Below are positions 1 to 7,908 of a stretch of DNA of 37,066 bases, piece by piece; the first letter of the stretch is position 1, and each line of letters opens with the position of its first letter. The DNA comes from Sphingomonadales bacterium (GTDB lineage: Bacteria > Pseudomonadota > Alphaproteobacteria > Sphingomonadales > Sphingomonadaceae). The notes beneath the pieces are model-generated. The model searched no databases. It was not told the origin of the DNA and was given only the letters and a program-made list of their open reading frames with translations. The translations under genes and the position numbers were made by a program. The stretch lies in the NCBI GenBank assembly GCA_028871475.1, contig JAGWMZ010000036.1, positions 1-37,066 on the forward strand, read 5' to 3'.

Positions 1-226
1 AGCGCATCCTTGCACTCGGCCTCGTCCGGCGAGGTTGCCTCATCGATTGAGAACGGCGGTGGAATAGTCGTCCACGGTAGCGGCGGGATAGCCCCGCTCG
101 GCGGTGACCGGTGTCTGGATTTGGAAATGCGCAGAGACTTGAAGCCGGCCCGACTTGACCAATGGTCAGGGGATTTCCATTTCCCGCCAATGTGGTACGC
201 TGACCGACAAGCCATCTGGCTCGAAA

Positions 227-1171
227 ATGCATCCAACGGAAATCATGCGTAACGACATCAATCACCTTCCTCTGGTCAAACAGCGCGAGCTTGATCGCGT
301 TGTCGAGATGCTGTTCCAAGGGTTCCGCGAGGCAACGCAGGACGCCAAGGGCCGGCGTAAGGCCGCCAGGATTCTCAAGGTCATTCTGTTCGGCTCGTAT
401 GCGCGCGGCGATTGGGTCGACGCCCCGCTGGATGCCAACCAGTACAAGTCGGATTACGACATTCTGGTGATCGTCAACCAGAAGGAGTTGGCCGACCGTA
501 CGGATTACTGGGAGGAGACCGAGCAGCGGCTCGTCGATGCGTATCTGGTCGAGCATGCGATCCGCACGCCGGTCAATTTCATTGTCCACTCGCTGCAGGA
601 GGTGAACGATGGTCTCTCCCATGGGCGGTTGATCTTCGGGGAGATCGTCAAGGATGGTGCGCTGCTCTACCAGTCCGATGATCGCCCCCTCGCCTCGCTC
701 AAGCCCAAGACGCCCCAACAGGCCTATAAGGCCGCGAAGGAATATTTCGAAGATCATTTCGGCGGCGCAATGCGCCGCTTCAGGTTAGCTCAGCTTGCAC
801 GCGGTGAAGACTTTCCTAAGGAAGCGGCATTCGAATTTCACCAGGCAGCCGAACAGCTCTATCAAGGCGTCCTTTTAACGCTGACTTTTTATACCCCTTA
901 CGATCACAACATCATATTCCTGCGCGATCTTGCCGAGCAACGTGAGCCGCGCCTGTTCGATGTCTGGCCGCGCGGCAAGCGGTGGGAGCGCGCAACCTAT
1001 CAGAAGCTGAAGGAAGCCTATCGCAAGGCGCGCTACTCCAAGCATTACCAGATCGATGAGGAGGAGCTGGAATGGCTCAGCCAGCGCATTGAGGAGCTGG
1101 GCCGCTGCGTGCATGACATCTGTACGCAGCGCATCGCCGCTCTGGCGGAGGAAGCCGGGATCGCTGTTTAA
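227..1171 (+). CDS. MNT nucleotidyltransferase-HEPN fusion protein
   Basis: The N-terminal half (about residues 10-130) is a minimal nucleotidyltransferase domain: it has the GSYARGDW motif followed by SDYDILVIV, which supplies the metal-binding Asp-X-Asp pair. The C-terminal half (about 165-310) is all-helical with EAAFEFHQAAEQLYQG and ARYSKHYQI segments typical of HEPN domains fused to MNT domains. Separate MNT and HEPN proteins form antitoxin and toxin pairs in which the MNT enzyme modifies the HEPN RNase; whether this single-chain form is a self-neutralised toxin, a defence protein or a housekeeping enzyme cannot be told. The start at 227 (ATG) removes an unlikely 24-residue extension; a second ATG lies at 245. 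The gene stands alone beside mobile-element scars, which suggests accessory DNA. Confidence 0.85.
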   Translation: MHPTEIMRNDINHLPLVKQRELDRVVEMLFQGFREATQDAKGRRKAARILKVILFGSYARGDWVDAPLDANQYKSDYDILVIVNQKELADRTDYWEETEQRLVDAYLVEHAIRTPVNFIVHSLQEVNDGLSHGRLIFGEIVKDGALLYQSDDRPLASLKPKTPQQAYKAAKEYFEDHFGGAMRRFRLAQLARGEDFPKEAAFEFHQAAEQLYQGVLLTLTFYTPYDHNIIFLRDLAEQREPRLFDVWPRGKRWERATYQKLKEAYRKARYSKHYQIDEEELEWLSQRIEELGRCVHDICTQRIAALAEEAGIAV

Positions 1172-1305
1172 GACGGCGCGGTGGATGGACATCAGCCGAG
1201 ATTCCCGTCCCGTGGCTCGCGCCTTCCCTGCTTTTCCAAGCACATGCCCGCATCGCGACGCAAAACCGGGAAGAAAGCCAGCCCCGGATCAAGGCGGGCC
1301 GGACT

Positions 1306-1494
1306 TCATCCCTCCTCCAGCAGGCGATCCAGGAGAGCAAGGGCCTCAGCCAGATGCTGCTCCACGTCCTTGACGCCCATCCCCAACCGCTTGGCGATTT
1401 CCCCGTAGGCCAGATCGTCGCACGCCGCCCAGACGGTACACCTCCCGAGCTAGCTCCGGCACAACCCTGAGCGCCGCAGTGAGACGCTCCCTCT
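1306..1494 (-). pseudogene. ECF sigma factor C-terminal fragment, frameshifted
   Basis: On the minus strand the last 40 codons read LAYGEIAKRLGMGVKDVEQH and continue as an amphipathic helix to a TGA at 1306-1308. This is the region 4 helix-turn-helix of an ECF sigma-70 factor. Just upstream the matching LTAALRVVPELAREVYRL segment lies in another frame, so a frameshift near 1430 separates the two. Regions 1 and 2 are absent: transposase sequence follows instead. ECF sigma factors beside TonB receptors usually control iron or glycan uptake, and a receptor fragment lies about 350 bases away, so the two may be remains of one FecI/FecA-like locus (inference). Confidence 0.72.
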
Positions 1495-1551
1495 GCTTCA
1501 CGCCCCAACGGCGACGATGTTACACCACGCGACGGGACGCGGCCTGCGCTG

Positions 1552-1740
1552 ATGGCTCATATCAGAGGTGAACCGCGGGTTTGTTCGATGGTCCGGGTTC
1601 CGTCGCTCGCCGACGAAGATCAGCGCCGGATCGTCCGGGAGCGCGAAATTTTGGTAGCGGAGCGCATCGAGTATATCAACCGGATCAAGGGACTGTGCTT
1701 CAAGGTTGGCATCCGCGATTACAAACCGTTGCATCGGGAT
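1552..1740 (+). pseudogene. IS110-family transposase internal fragment
   Basis: The frame reads RGEPRVCSMVRVPSLADEDQ, then a long basic helix with RIEYINRIKGLCF and YKPLHRD. This is the linker between the DEDD catalytic domain and the C-terminal transposase_20 domain of IS110-family transposases. Both ends are missing: after RD at about 1740 the similarity stops although the frame stays open to 1836. It is a dead remnant, and a separate IS110 N-terminus occurs at the other end of the window. Confidence 0.75.
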
Positions 1741-1791
1741 ATCCCCGAAAAAGTAACACTCGCCGTCGCCGAGTTCACGACACTGCGTCTA

Positions 1792-1833
1792 GGCATAAGC
1801 TGCGATCTGGCGGCGATTGTCGAAATGCCGGCA
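1792..1833 (-). pseudogene. Tiny IS110-family transposase C-terminal scrap
   Basis: The minus strand reads CRHFDNRRQIAAYA then a stop. FDNRRQIAAYAGL is a hallmark of the C-terminal domain of IS110 transposases, where it normally continues to APTPWQSG. It is antisense to the fragment just to its left, so the two pieces are from different insertions or an inverted rearrangement. It is short, so chance similarity cannot be excluded. Confidence 0.5.
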
Positions 1834-1863
1834 TAGCCCTTCTGTCCACAATACAGCTGCGGC

Positions 1864-2252
1864 CTCCGACCCGATGCCTATGGATTGGCCCAGCCTTTCA
1901 TCGCCGATGCGTCCAATTTCATCTATTCAGCAGGAGCGCTGGTCAATGGGTTGGGGCCATGGTCGGGGGCATTGCAATGGCGGCGCTTGGGCACGCATTC
2001 TCTGGATGACGGGCATGAATTCCCCAAGGACGGCGGCTACAGCGAGTGGAACCTCGACGTGTCCTATGCGCTGCCACAGCAGGCTACAAATTTACGGCCA
2101 GCGCCTTCAACCTATTCAACAGCAAGGATGCTGCCGCCGATTTCTTCTACACGAGCCGCATTCAGGGTGAACCTGCAGAGGGTATCACCGGCTTCCAGAC
2201 ACATCCACTGGAGCCCAGATCGGCGAGGTTTACCTTGAGCAAGACGTTCTGA
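1864..2252 (+). pseudogene. TonB-dependent receptor C-terminus, frameshifted
   Basis: Two overlapping frames together give the last part of an outer-membrane beta-barrel: YSEWNLDVSYALP in the first, then KFTASAFNLFNSKDAAADFF and HPLEPRSARFTLSKTF in the second, ending on a C-terminal Phe as expected for a barrel protein. The frames change near 2080. The plug, TonB box and most of the barrel are missing, so this is a decayed 3' end of a receptor gene. It could have belonged with the nearby sigma-factor remnant. Confidence 0.8.
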
Positions 2253-2274
2253 CCGCATGGAACGGGGCGGCCAA

Positions 2275-2415
2275 GCCCATGCGAGCCCTTCCCGTCGTTG
2301 AAGAGTACATCCGACCGAAGGTGTATCCCAGAAAGTCGAACGTCTCGTCCGGCACGTTGCAGATGCGCGTCTTTTCCTCGTTCACCTTCAGCTTCAGCTG
2401 GCCCTCGGTGAGAAG
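2275..2415 (-). pseudogene. Group II intron reverse transcriptase (LtrA-like) fragment
   Basis: The minus strand reads LKVNEEKTRICNVPDETFDF followed by LGYTFGRMYS. In group II intron-encoded proteins this K-T...FLGY stretch is the end of the RT palm/finger region (RT6-7), shortly before the maturase domain. Only about 47 codons survive, without the YADD motif, maturase or intron RNA. It lies between the receptor fragment and the toxin-antitoxin pair, adding a third kind of mobile element to this scar zone. Confidence 0.8.
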
Positions 2416-2469
2416 GCCGGGCCTATGCCCCGCCCTTCTTCAACAGCTCCGCATGTCTTTCGACAAAGG

Positions 2470-2871
2470 TCACCATAGAAGCCCCGGCCATTTCGGCACC
2501 TCCGCGAGGCCGCTGAATGCGGCGTCTGTGGAAACGAGCACCACCCCCCTCGTGATCGCCGTGGCGGCAATGATCCGATCAAAAGGGTCGCGATGATCCC
2601 ATGCCATCGTGGCGGCAAGCAAGCTGGCTTCTGGCGATACCTCCACTAGGCGACCGCCCTGCTCCTCCGCCAGAGGGATCAGCCGGTCGAGGAATGGGGC
2701 CATTTCCGGCCATTTGCCCAACCGGACTTTCTCACCAATCTCAAACAGGCTGATCGCGCTGATCGAGACAGTCTCGGCCTGTTCCATCGCGGCGATAGCG
2801 GTGGAAGATAAGCGGGCATCCGCCGTCATGGACCATGCCCAGGCGTGAGTATCGAGTAGAAGGTGCTTCAC
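2470..2871 (-). CDS. PIN-domain ribonuclease toxin (VapC-type)
   Basis: This 133-residue protein has the compact PIN layout: LLLDTHAWAW with the first acidic residue Asp7, SLFEIGEK with Glu44, DPFDRIIAATA with Asp98 and LVSTDAAF with Asp116. These four acidic residues would bind the metal for RNA cleavage. The upstream antitoxin gene overlaps it by four bases (ATGA), the usual coupling of a type II toxin-antitoxin operon. The protein is full length with all catalytic residues, so it is probably active. The target RNA is unknown. On a plasmid-like replicon it may act in stable maintenance (inference). Confidence 0.9.
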   Translation of the reverse strand: MKHLLLDTHAWAWSMTADARLSSTAIAAMEQAETVSISAISLFEIGEKVRLGKWPEMAPFLDRLIPLAEEQGGRLVEVSPEASLLAATMAWDHRDPFDRIIAATAITRGVVLVSTDAAFSGLAEVPKWPGLLW

Positions 2872-3104
2872 TCGTCGCTACCCTCCCAGAGGGCCAACTC
2901 GGCATCATCCATAGGCTCGAAGAAATTCGGCCCCGGACCTGTGATCTGGTCCTTAAGCACGCCGATCTTAAACCGGCTGCGCGGAAAGGGGACGATCTTG
3001 ACCATGGGCTGCTTGCCCTTGGCGATGACAACCTCTTCCCCTGCGAGAACCGCCTCGATCAGTTTAGAGAGATTGGTTTTTGCCGCATGGACGGTGACTT
3101 GCAT
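2868..3104 (-). CDS. Phd/YefM-family antitoxin
   Basis: The protein starts MQVTVHAAKTNLSKLIEAVL and continues GEEVVIAKGKQPMVKIVP, the DNA-binding dimer fold of Phd/YefM antitoxins; the acidic tail (about residues 45-78, ending LALWEGSDE) would bind and block the PIN toxin encoded next. The ATG at 3104 is preferred over an in-frame GTG at 3131 because AAGGA lies about eight bases before it and family members begin at this MQVTVH sequence. A 10-base palindrome sits directly upstream and could be the autoregulatory operator. Confidence 0.88.
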   Translation of the reverse strand: MQVTVHAAKTNLSKLIEAVLAGEEVVIAKGKQPMVKIVPFPRSRFKIGVLKDQITGPGPNFFEPMDDAELALWEGSDE

Positions 3105-3113
3105 GGAATCATC

Positions 3114-3123
3114 CTTAGCTAAG
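3114..3123. promoter_or_regulatory. Candidate antitoxin operator palindrome
   Basis: CTTAGCTAAG is a perfect 10-base palindrome overlapping the ribosome-binding region of the antitoxin gene. Phd/YefM antitoxins repress their own operon by binding short palindromes at the promoter, so the position fits. It is only 10 bases and could be chance. Confidence 0.35.
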
Positions 3124-3213
3124 TTAGCCACATTACTCCATCTGGCAATTTATGTCTAGCCGCCACTCCCTCGTAAGCACCTCGTTCAGCCCCGTGCAGC
3201 GGCGGCGATTGTG

Positions 3214-3230
3214 CCAATGTATTACATTGG
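3214..3230. repeat. Near-perfect palindrome CCAATGTATTACATTGG
   Basis: The arms CCAATGTA and TACATTGG flank a single T, a 17-base inverted repeat. It lies about 110 bases upstream of the antitoxin start and 195 bases from the end of the LysR gene, in about 320 bases that hold no recognisable gene. It has the size and symmetry of a repressor site. Which gene it would serve is unknown. Confidence 0.4.
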
Positions 3231-3424
3231 TGCCAATTGACAGATCGTGCCCCCCACCCGTTTCCATATTGAAGGTCGTCGCCGGCCGCAGATTGGTCCG
3301 CGGCCCGCATTCCTTCTGCGTCAGCCCGGCTGCAGGCCTAGCGACCTTTGCATCGCGCAGTTGACTTGGGCTGGAGCCCACGCAGCAGGATCATCGCACG
3401 TCAAGGAGGCACACTGTCGCACGC

Positions 3425-4381
3425 TCACGGCTCCATGGCTCCAAATCGTGACCAGAATGGCGACCGGCCGCTTTCCGTCGGATTTTGGCCGCGGAACAGT
3501 TCGGCCACCTGTTTGCGAAGCCAGATGACGCCGGGATCGGCATGGGCGCGGCGATGCCAGAACTGTTTGAGCTCGACCGGCTCGACATGAAAGGGAAGCG
3601 GCAGGATCTTGAGCCGCAGCAAGTGGGTAAAAATCGTCCCCACCGATCGGGGCACGACGGTGATCATATCGGACTGGGCCACGAGCAGGGGTACGCTCAT
3701 GAAATGCGGCGATTGCAAGGCGATACGGCGTTTGAGGCCCAGGTCCCGGACGCGATTTTCGAACCGCTCCTGGCTGCGGCCCGGCTGCATCACCACAACG
3801 TGATCGACTGCGAGATATTGCTCAAGGCTCAGCGTATCGGTGATGACGGGGTGGTCCACCCGAGCAAGACAGACAAATTCATGGTCAAACAGTGTCTGCT
3901 CGAACAGGCTCGTGCTGTCGACCTGCGTGAGATGGCCGACGGCAAGATCGATGGTCCCGGCGGCCAGATCCGGCAGCAGGTGATCCAGCCCCACATCAAC
4001 CGAACGCAGCGTCACCTTTGGCGCAGCAGCGGCACAGGATGCGACGAGATCGGGGAGGAAGGACAATTCCCCCAGATCGGACAAGTTGATGACGAAACAG
4101 CGCTCTGCCGTCGCCGGGTCAAAGCTGCCTGCCGCGGTGATTTCGCTGCGTACAGTGCCCATGACGCGTTGAACAGGCACGCGAAGCTGTTCAGCCAAAG
4201 CGGTCGGCGCCATAGCGCTGCCCTGACGAAAGAACAGGTCATCGCCAAAGTGCTCCCTTAAACGTCGCAACGCCAGGCTGACACCGGGCTGGGTCAGGCC
4301 CAGCGCGCGCGACGCGCCAGAAAGCGAGCCATGGGTATAAATCGCGTCCAGCACGCGCAGCAGATTGAGGTCGAGCATCAT
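3425..4381 (-). CDS. LysR-type transcriptional regulator
   Basis: An N-terminal winged helix-turn-helix (about residues 1-60: LNLLRVLDAIYTHGSLSGAS, then LTQPGVSLALRRLREHFGDD) is followed by a periplasmic-binding-like effector domain (about 90-300), giving the standard LysR length. It is transcribed away from the Rieske oxygenase gene and probably controls it in response to an aromatic substrate or product. The ATG at 4381 is used; an in-frame GTG at 4387 is also possible. A TTATAG-TAT-CTATAA palindrome lies only about 10 bases upstream of the start, as expected for autoregulation. NodD/LinR/PcpR-like subfamily members have similar N-termini, but I cannot name the inducer. Confidence 0.92.
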   Translation of the reverse strand: MMLDLNLLRVLDAIYTHGSLSGASRALGLTQPGVSLALRRLREHFGDDLFFRQGSAMAPTALAEQLRVPVQRVMGTVRSEITAAGSFDPATAERCFVINLSDLGELSFLPDLVASCAAAAPKVTLRSVDVGLDHLLPDLAAGTIDLAVGHLTQVDSTSLFEQTLFDHEFVCLARVDHPVITDTLSLEQYLAVDHVVVMQPGRSQERFENRVRDLGLKRRIALQSPHFMSVPLLVAQSDMITVVPRSVGTIFTHLLRLKILPLPFHVEPVELKQFWHRRAHADPGVIWLRKQVAELFRGQNPTESGRSPFWSRFGAMEP

Positions 4382-4390
4382 TTTCACGAC

Positions 4391-4405
4391 TTATAGTATC
4401 TATAA
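4391..4405. promoter_or_regulatory. Candidate LysR box TTATAGTATCTATAA
   Basis: Six-base arms TTATAG and CTATAA surround TAT and contain the T-N11-A core of LysR binding sites. The site lies between the divergent regulator and oxygenase genes, almost touching the regulator start, where binding could repress the regulator and activate the oxygenase. Confidence 0.55.
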
Positions 4406-4541
4406 AAAAATAGCACCGTGATTATGTTCGGGGGAAGAGGTATCCCGTTATCAAGCCCCGCCCCATCGAAACAAGGAACAGGGCGGCCAAGTGAGAGGCC
4501 ACATCATCTGGCCCACGAAAAGCGCATCGGGAGAAGAGATT

Positions 4542-5681
4542 GTGACGCAGCCCACCCCCACACATTCCGACCGGACTTCTGTTGCAGCGGCTCCTGCCCC
4601 CTGGCCGCGCAACGCCTGGTATGTTGCAGCCACGCCCGATGAGGTCGCGGACAAGCCGCTGGGCCGGCAGATCTGCGGCCATCGCATGGTGTTTTTCCGC
4701 CCGAAGACGGGCCCGGTGGTGGCGCTTGAGGATTTCTGCCCTCATCGCGGCGCCCCGCTTTCGCTGGGTTTTGTGCGGGATGATACGCTGGTTTGCGGCT
4801 ATCACGGGCTGGCCGTGGGATGTAAGGGGCAGGCCGACAATATGCCGGGCCAGCGGGTGAAGAATTTTCCCGCGGTGCGCCATTTTCCCGTCATTGAGCG
4901 CTATGGTTTCATCTGGGTATGGCCCGGAGACGCCGAACTGGCCTCGCCAGACAAGCTGCATCACCTTGAATGGGCCGAGAATGCGGGCTGGGCCTATGGC
5001 GGCGGGCGCTATCACATCAAGTGCGATTATCGGCTGATGATCGATAATCTCATGGATCTTACCCATGAAACCTATGTCCACGCCTCCAGCATCGGCCAGA
5101 AGGAGATTGACGAGGCCCCCGTCAAAACCCGCGTCGAAGGGCAGGAAGTCATCACCAGTCGCATGATGGACGGGATCAAGGCGCCGCCGTTCTGGCGCAT
5201 GGCCCTGAAAGGCGCAGGACTGCCCGAGGATGCGATGGTGGATCGCTGGCAGATCTGCCGCTTCAATCTCCCCAGCCATGTCATGATCGAGGTTGGCGTC
5301 GCACTGGAGGGCAAGGGCGGCTATGAGGCTGACCTGTCGCACAAGGCATCGAGCATCGTCGTCGACTTCATCACGCCTGAGACCGAGACGTCGCATCACT
5401 ATTTCTGGGGCATGGCACGCCAGTTCGCCGTGGATGACGCCGCATTGACCGACACGATCCGCGAAGGCCAGGGCAGGATTTTTGGCGAGGATCTCGACAT
5501 GCTGGAACGACAGCAGCTGAATTTGCTCGATTATCCCGAGCGGCAACTGCTCAAGCTCAACATTGATGCCGGCGGTGCCCGTTCAAGGCTGGTGATCAAT
5601 CGCGCCATCGCGGAGGAGCAAGGCAGCGCGACCCAGGCCGACGAACCCGCCAGCGAGGTCGCCGCTGATCCGGTGTCATGA
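4542..5681 (+). CDS. Rieske non-heme iron oxygenase, VanA-like
   Basis: This is the alpha subunit of a Rieske-type ring-hydroxylating or O-demethylating oxygenase. The Rieske [2Fe-2S] ligands are visible as CPHRGAP (Cys66, His68) and CGYHGL (Cys85, His88). The mononuclear iron site follows as DNLMDLTHETYVHASS (Asp/Asn 168-172, His175, His180). The overall size (379 residues) and the DLTHETYVH spacing match vanillate O-demethylase, dicamba O-demethylase and phenoxybenzoate-type oxygenases, which use a single alpha subunit. The GTG at 4542 has GGGAGA about seven bases upstream; an in-frame GTG at 4491 would add 17 residues. The next gene encodes a ferredoxin reductase that probably supplies electrons. 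The aromatic substrate cannot be read from sequence. Confidence 0.88.
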   Translation: MTQPTPTHSDRTSVAAAPAPWPRNAWYVAATPDEVADKPLGRQICGHRMVFFRPKTGPVVALEDFCPHRGAPLSLGFVRDDTLVCGYHGLAVGCKGQADNMPGQRVKNFPAVRHFPVIERYGFIWVWPGDAELASPDKLHHLEWAENAGWAYGGGRYHIKCDYRLMIDNLMDLTHETYVHASSIGQKEIDEAPVKTRVEGQEVITSRMMDGIKAPPFWRMALKGAGLPEDAMVDRWQICRFNLPSHVMIEVGVALEGKGGYEADLSHKASSIVVDFITPETETSHHYFWGMARQFAVDDAALTDTIREGQGRIFGEDLDMLERQQLNLLDYPERQLLKLNIDAGGARSRLVINRAIAEEQGSATQADEPASEVAADPVS

Positions 5682-5880
5682 TGCCGGTGACGGCCAGATT
5701 CGGGGGCACCTGAGCAGCATTCCGGAAGCTCCGTCTCGCCGCGCCGATGCCGACGCAAGTCTATAACATTGGACCAGCACGACCGTGCTGTGCCTCTCTG
5801 CGCGCCACGCCCTGCATAGCCTACCCCGATGGCGGCGTGTAGCGCGGGCGCGCTTCTCACATGGATGAGGACATCATCGC

Positions 5881-7110
5881 ATGGATCAAGCGGACATCGT
5901 CATCGTCGGCGCTGGTCACGGCGGCGCGCAATGCGCGATTGCGCTGCGGCAAAACGGTTTTGCGGGCACGATCATCGTCATCGGGCGCGAGCCCGACCTT
6001 CCCTATGAGCGCCCTCCCCTTTCCAAGGAATATTTCGCCCGCGAGAGGACCTTCGATCGCCTGTTAATCCGCCCGCGATCCTTCTGGGAGGACAAAGGCA
6101 TTGCATTCCGTCTCGGCATCGAGGTGACCGGGGTTGATCCGCAAGCCAGAGTGCTGACTTTGGCGGACGGGCAGATGCTTGGCTATGGCCGGTTGGTCTG
6201 GGCCACCGGTGGCGATCCGCGGCAATTGTCCTGTGCCGGATCGGATCTGGCGGGCGTTCATAGCGTGCGCACACGTGAGGATTGTGATCGCCTGATGGCG
6301 GAGGTTGAGGCCGGGATCAGGACCATCGTGGTGATCGGCGGCGGCTATATCGGACTGGAGGCCGCAGCGGTTCTTGCCAAGCGCGGCCTGAGTGTGACCT
6401 TGCTCGAAGCCTTGCCGCGCGTGCTTGCCCGCGTGGCAGGGGATGAACTCTCCTCATTCTATCAGGCTGTCCATCGCAGCCACGGGGTTGATCTGCGCAT
6501 GGAGGCCATCGTCGAATGTCTTGTGGGCGATGGCGGGCGCGTGACGGGGGTGCAACTGGCGGGCGGCGAGCTGATCGCGGCTGAGGCGGTGATCGTCGGC
6601 ATCGGCATCGCCCCGGCTGTCAAACCGCTGATCGCGGCAGGCGCGCACGGCACGAATGGCGTGGAGGTCGATGCCTTTTGCCAGACCTCCCTGCCCGACG
6701 TGTTCGCCATTGGCGATTGCGCCGCCTTTCCCTGTGACTATGCCGGGGGCGCGGTGATCCGCGTCGAATCCGTGCAAAACGCCCATGACATGGCAAGCTG
6801 CGTCGCAAAGGCGATCTGCGGCGAGAGGAAACCTTATCGAGCCCTGCCCTGGTTCTGGTCGAACCAGTATGATCTCAAACTCCAGACGGTCGGCATCAAT
6901 CTGGGCTATGATCAGGCCGTCTTGCGTGGCGATCCGTCGCTTGGCTCCTTTTCGGTCGGCTACTTCAAGGACGGCACGCTGTTAGCCCTCGATTGCGTCA
7001 ACATGGTCAAGGACTATGTTCAGGGCCGCAAGCTTGTCGAGGCCGGGATGAGGCCGGACATTGAGCGCTTCGCGGATGCAGCTCACAGTTTGAAAGATCT
7101 GATGGGATGA
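5881..7110 (+). CDS. FAD-dependent ferredoxin reductase
   Basis: The 409-residue protein has the FAD-binding VIVGAGHGGAQCAIALR near the start, the LPYERPPLSKEYF signature of the rubredoxin/ferredoxin reductase family (BphA4, ThcD, AlkT type), the NADH-binding IVVIGGGYIGLEAAAVLAKR (about residues 142-163) and the second FAD motif DVFAIGDCAAF, followed by the usual C-terminal VESVQNAHDMA and dimer domain. It would pass electrons from NADH through a ferredoxin to the Rieske oxygenase just upstream (200 bases apart). No ferredoxin gene is found next to them, so the electron carrier must be encoded elsewhere. The start at 5881 has GAGGA about ten bases upstream. Confidence 0.92.
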   Translation: MDQADIVIVGAGHGGAQCAIALRQNGFAGTIIVIGREPDLPYERPPLSKEYFARERTFDRLLIRPRSFWEDKGIAFRLGIEVTGVDPQARVLTLADGQMLGYGRLVWATGGDPRQLSCAGSDLAGVHSVRTREDCDRLMAEVEAGIRTIVVIGGGYIGLEAAAVLAKRGLSVTLLEALPRVLARVAGDELSSFYQAVHRSHGVDLRMEAIVECLVGDGGRVTGVQLAGGELIAAEAVIVGIGIAPAVKPLIAAGAHGTNGVEVDAFCQTSLPDVFAIGDCAAFPCDYAGGAVIRVESVQNAHDMASCVAKAICGERKPYRALPWFWSNQYDLKLQTVGINLGYDQAVLRGDPSLGSFSVGYFKDGTLLALDCVNMVKDYVQGRKLVEAGMRPDIERFADAAHSLKDLMG

Positions 7111-7908
7111 TGATGGGCGTGATGGCAGGACGGTAACGGCGTTAGGATTGCTGTCATGGGATAGCTGCACCATCGTCATCTGTGGGTCGGGCCATGGGTT
7201 GGTGTTTGAGGATGGTTTGAATTTGACCATTGTGACGACAGAACGAACTCGCGACCACATCTCGCGCAGAAGGCCGAGGCAGGTCGCACCGCGTCCCGGC
7301 ATGATCGCCGCCATATCCTATGACAGAGGCCTTGCGCTGTCTTGCGGATAGCTCAGCGACACCAGCGTGAGCAGCCAATCCATCGAAATCACCATCTGAT
7401 TGTTGCGGGAGCCCGGCGCGATGCGGGCGAACGCTCTCACCAGCACTGACCTGCGAAAAACGCCTTCGAGCAACTGGCCACGAGGTTCATGGCGGTGAAA
7501 ATCGGGCACATGCGAGCGATTTGGTGCCATTTTGCCTGAAATTTTACACAAATATTTGTTTTATTTCGATAAAATAAAAATCGTCCTGAAGCCCTCTTAC
7601 AGCGCCGAAATCGACACTCCCCATGCTGCGATACCTTGGAGGCGTTTTCCTTCTGTGCGAGCCTCTGAGGGCAAATTTCGGGCAAGCGCTCATTATGGAC
7701 GCAAGCGACGATAGCTTTTCGCCCGTGGCGACGAGACCGGGATACATTGTGACGGGGAGCAGGTCTTAGCCATGGACCTGGCGGAGGGACGAACGGACAT
7801 CCTGATGCATAGCCATCTAGGCAGAGCAATGGCGACGCTATCTGGGAAACGGTGACGCTGGATACAGAGATTGACTTTTTTGCATCCATCATGGGCAATG
7901 GGTGATTT
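7111..7908. other. About 800 bases without a recognisable gene
   Basis: Between the reductase and rfbA I see no frame with family resemblance on either strand. Several short open frames exist but lack ribosome-binding sites, motifs or consistent codon use. The minus strand between 7318 and 7450 reads VLVRAFARIAPGSRNNQMVI and could be a decayed gene, but I do not recognise it. The middle (about 7535-7600) is strikingly AT-rich for this replicon and holds a hairpin listed separately. The rest may be a mobile-element scar. Confidence 0.5.
7555..7578. repeat. AT-rich hairpin with TTCG loop
   Basis: TTTTAT and ATAAAA form a perfect six-base stem closing a TTCG tetraloop; the pairing extends to about ten base pairs with one G-T pair. 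A UUCG loop is unusually stable in RNA. Flanking A and T runs on both sides give it the form of a bidirectional terminator, though the stem is weak. It may end transcription from the reductase or mark an insertion edge. Confidence 0.35.

Noticed and set aside
40..167. Minus-strand frame reading VSAHFQIQTPVTAERGYPAA and ending at 40, followed by a short CCTCG/CGAGG hairpin.
   Set aside because: It has no start with a ribosome-binding site and no recognisable family, and is interrupted by a stop close upstream. It may be the tail of a decayed gene, but support is too thin.
1077..1508. A 143-residue minus-strand frame across the sigma-factor remnant.
   Set aside because: It is rich in Arg, Trp and Ser and lies in the wrong frame; the sigma-factor residues appear in the neighbouring frame.
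3214..3230. TTGGCAC next to the palindrome as a sigma-54 promoter.
   Set aside because: The -24-like TGGCAC is present on the minus strand, but no TTGC element stands at the required distance.
3485..4261. A 258-residue plus-strand frame opposite the LysR gene.
   Set aside because: The minus strand has a complete LysR protein with HTH and effector domain; this is its shadow.
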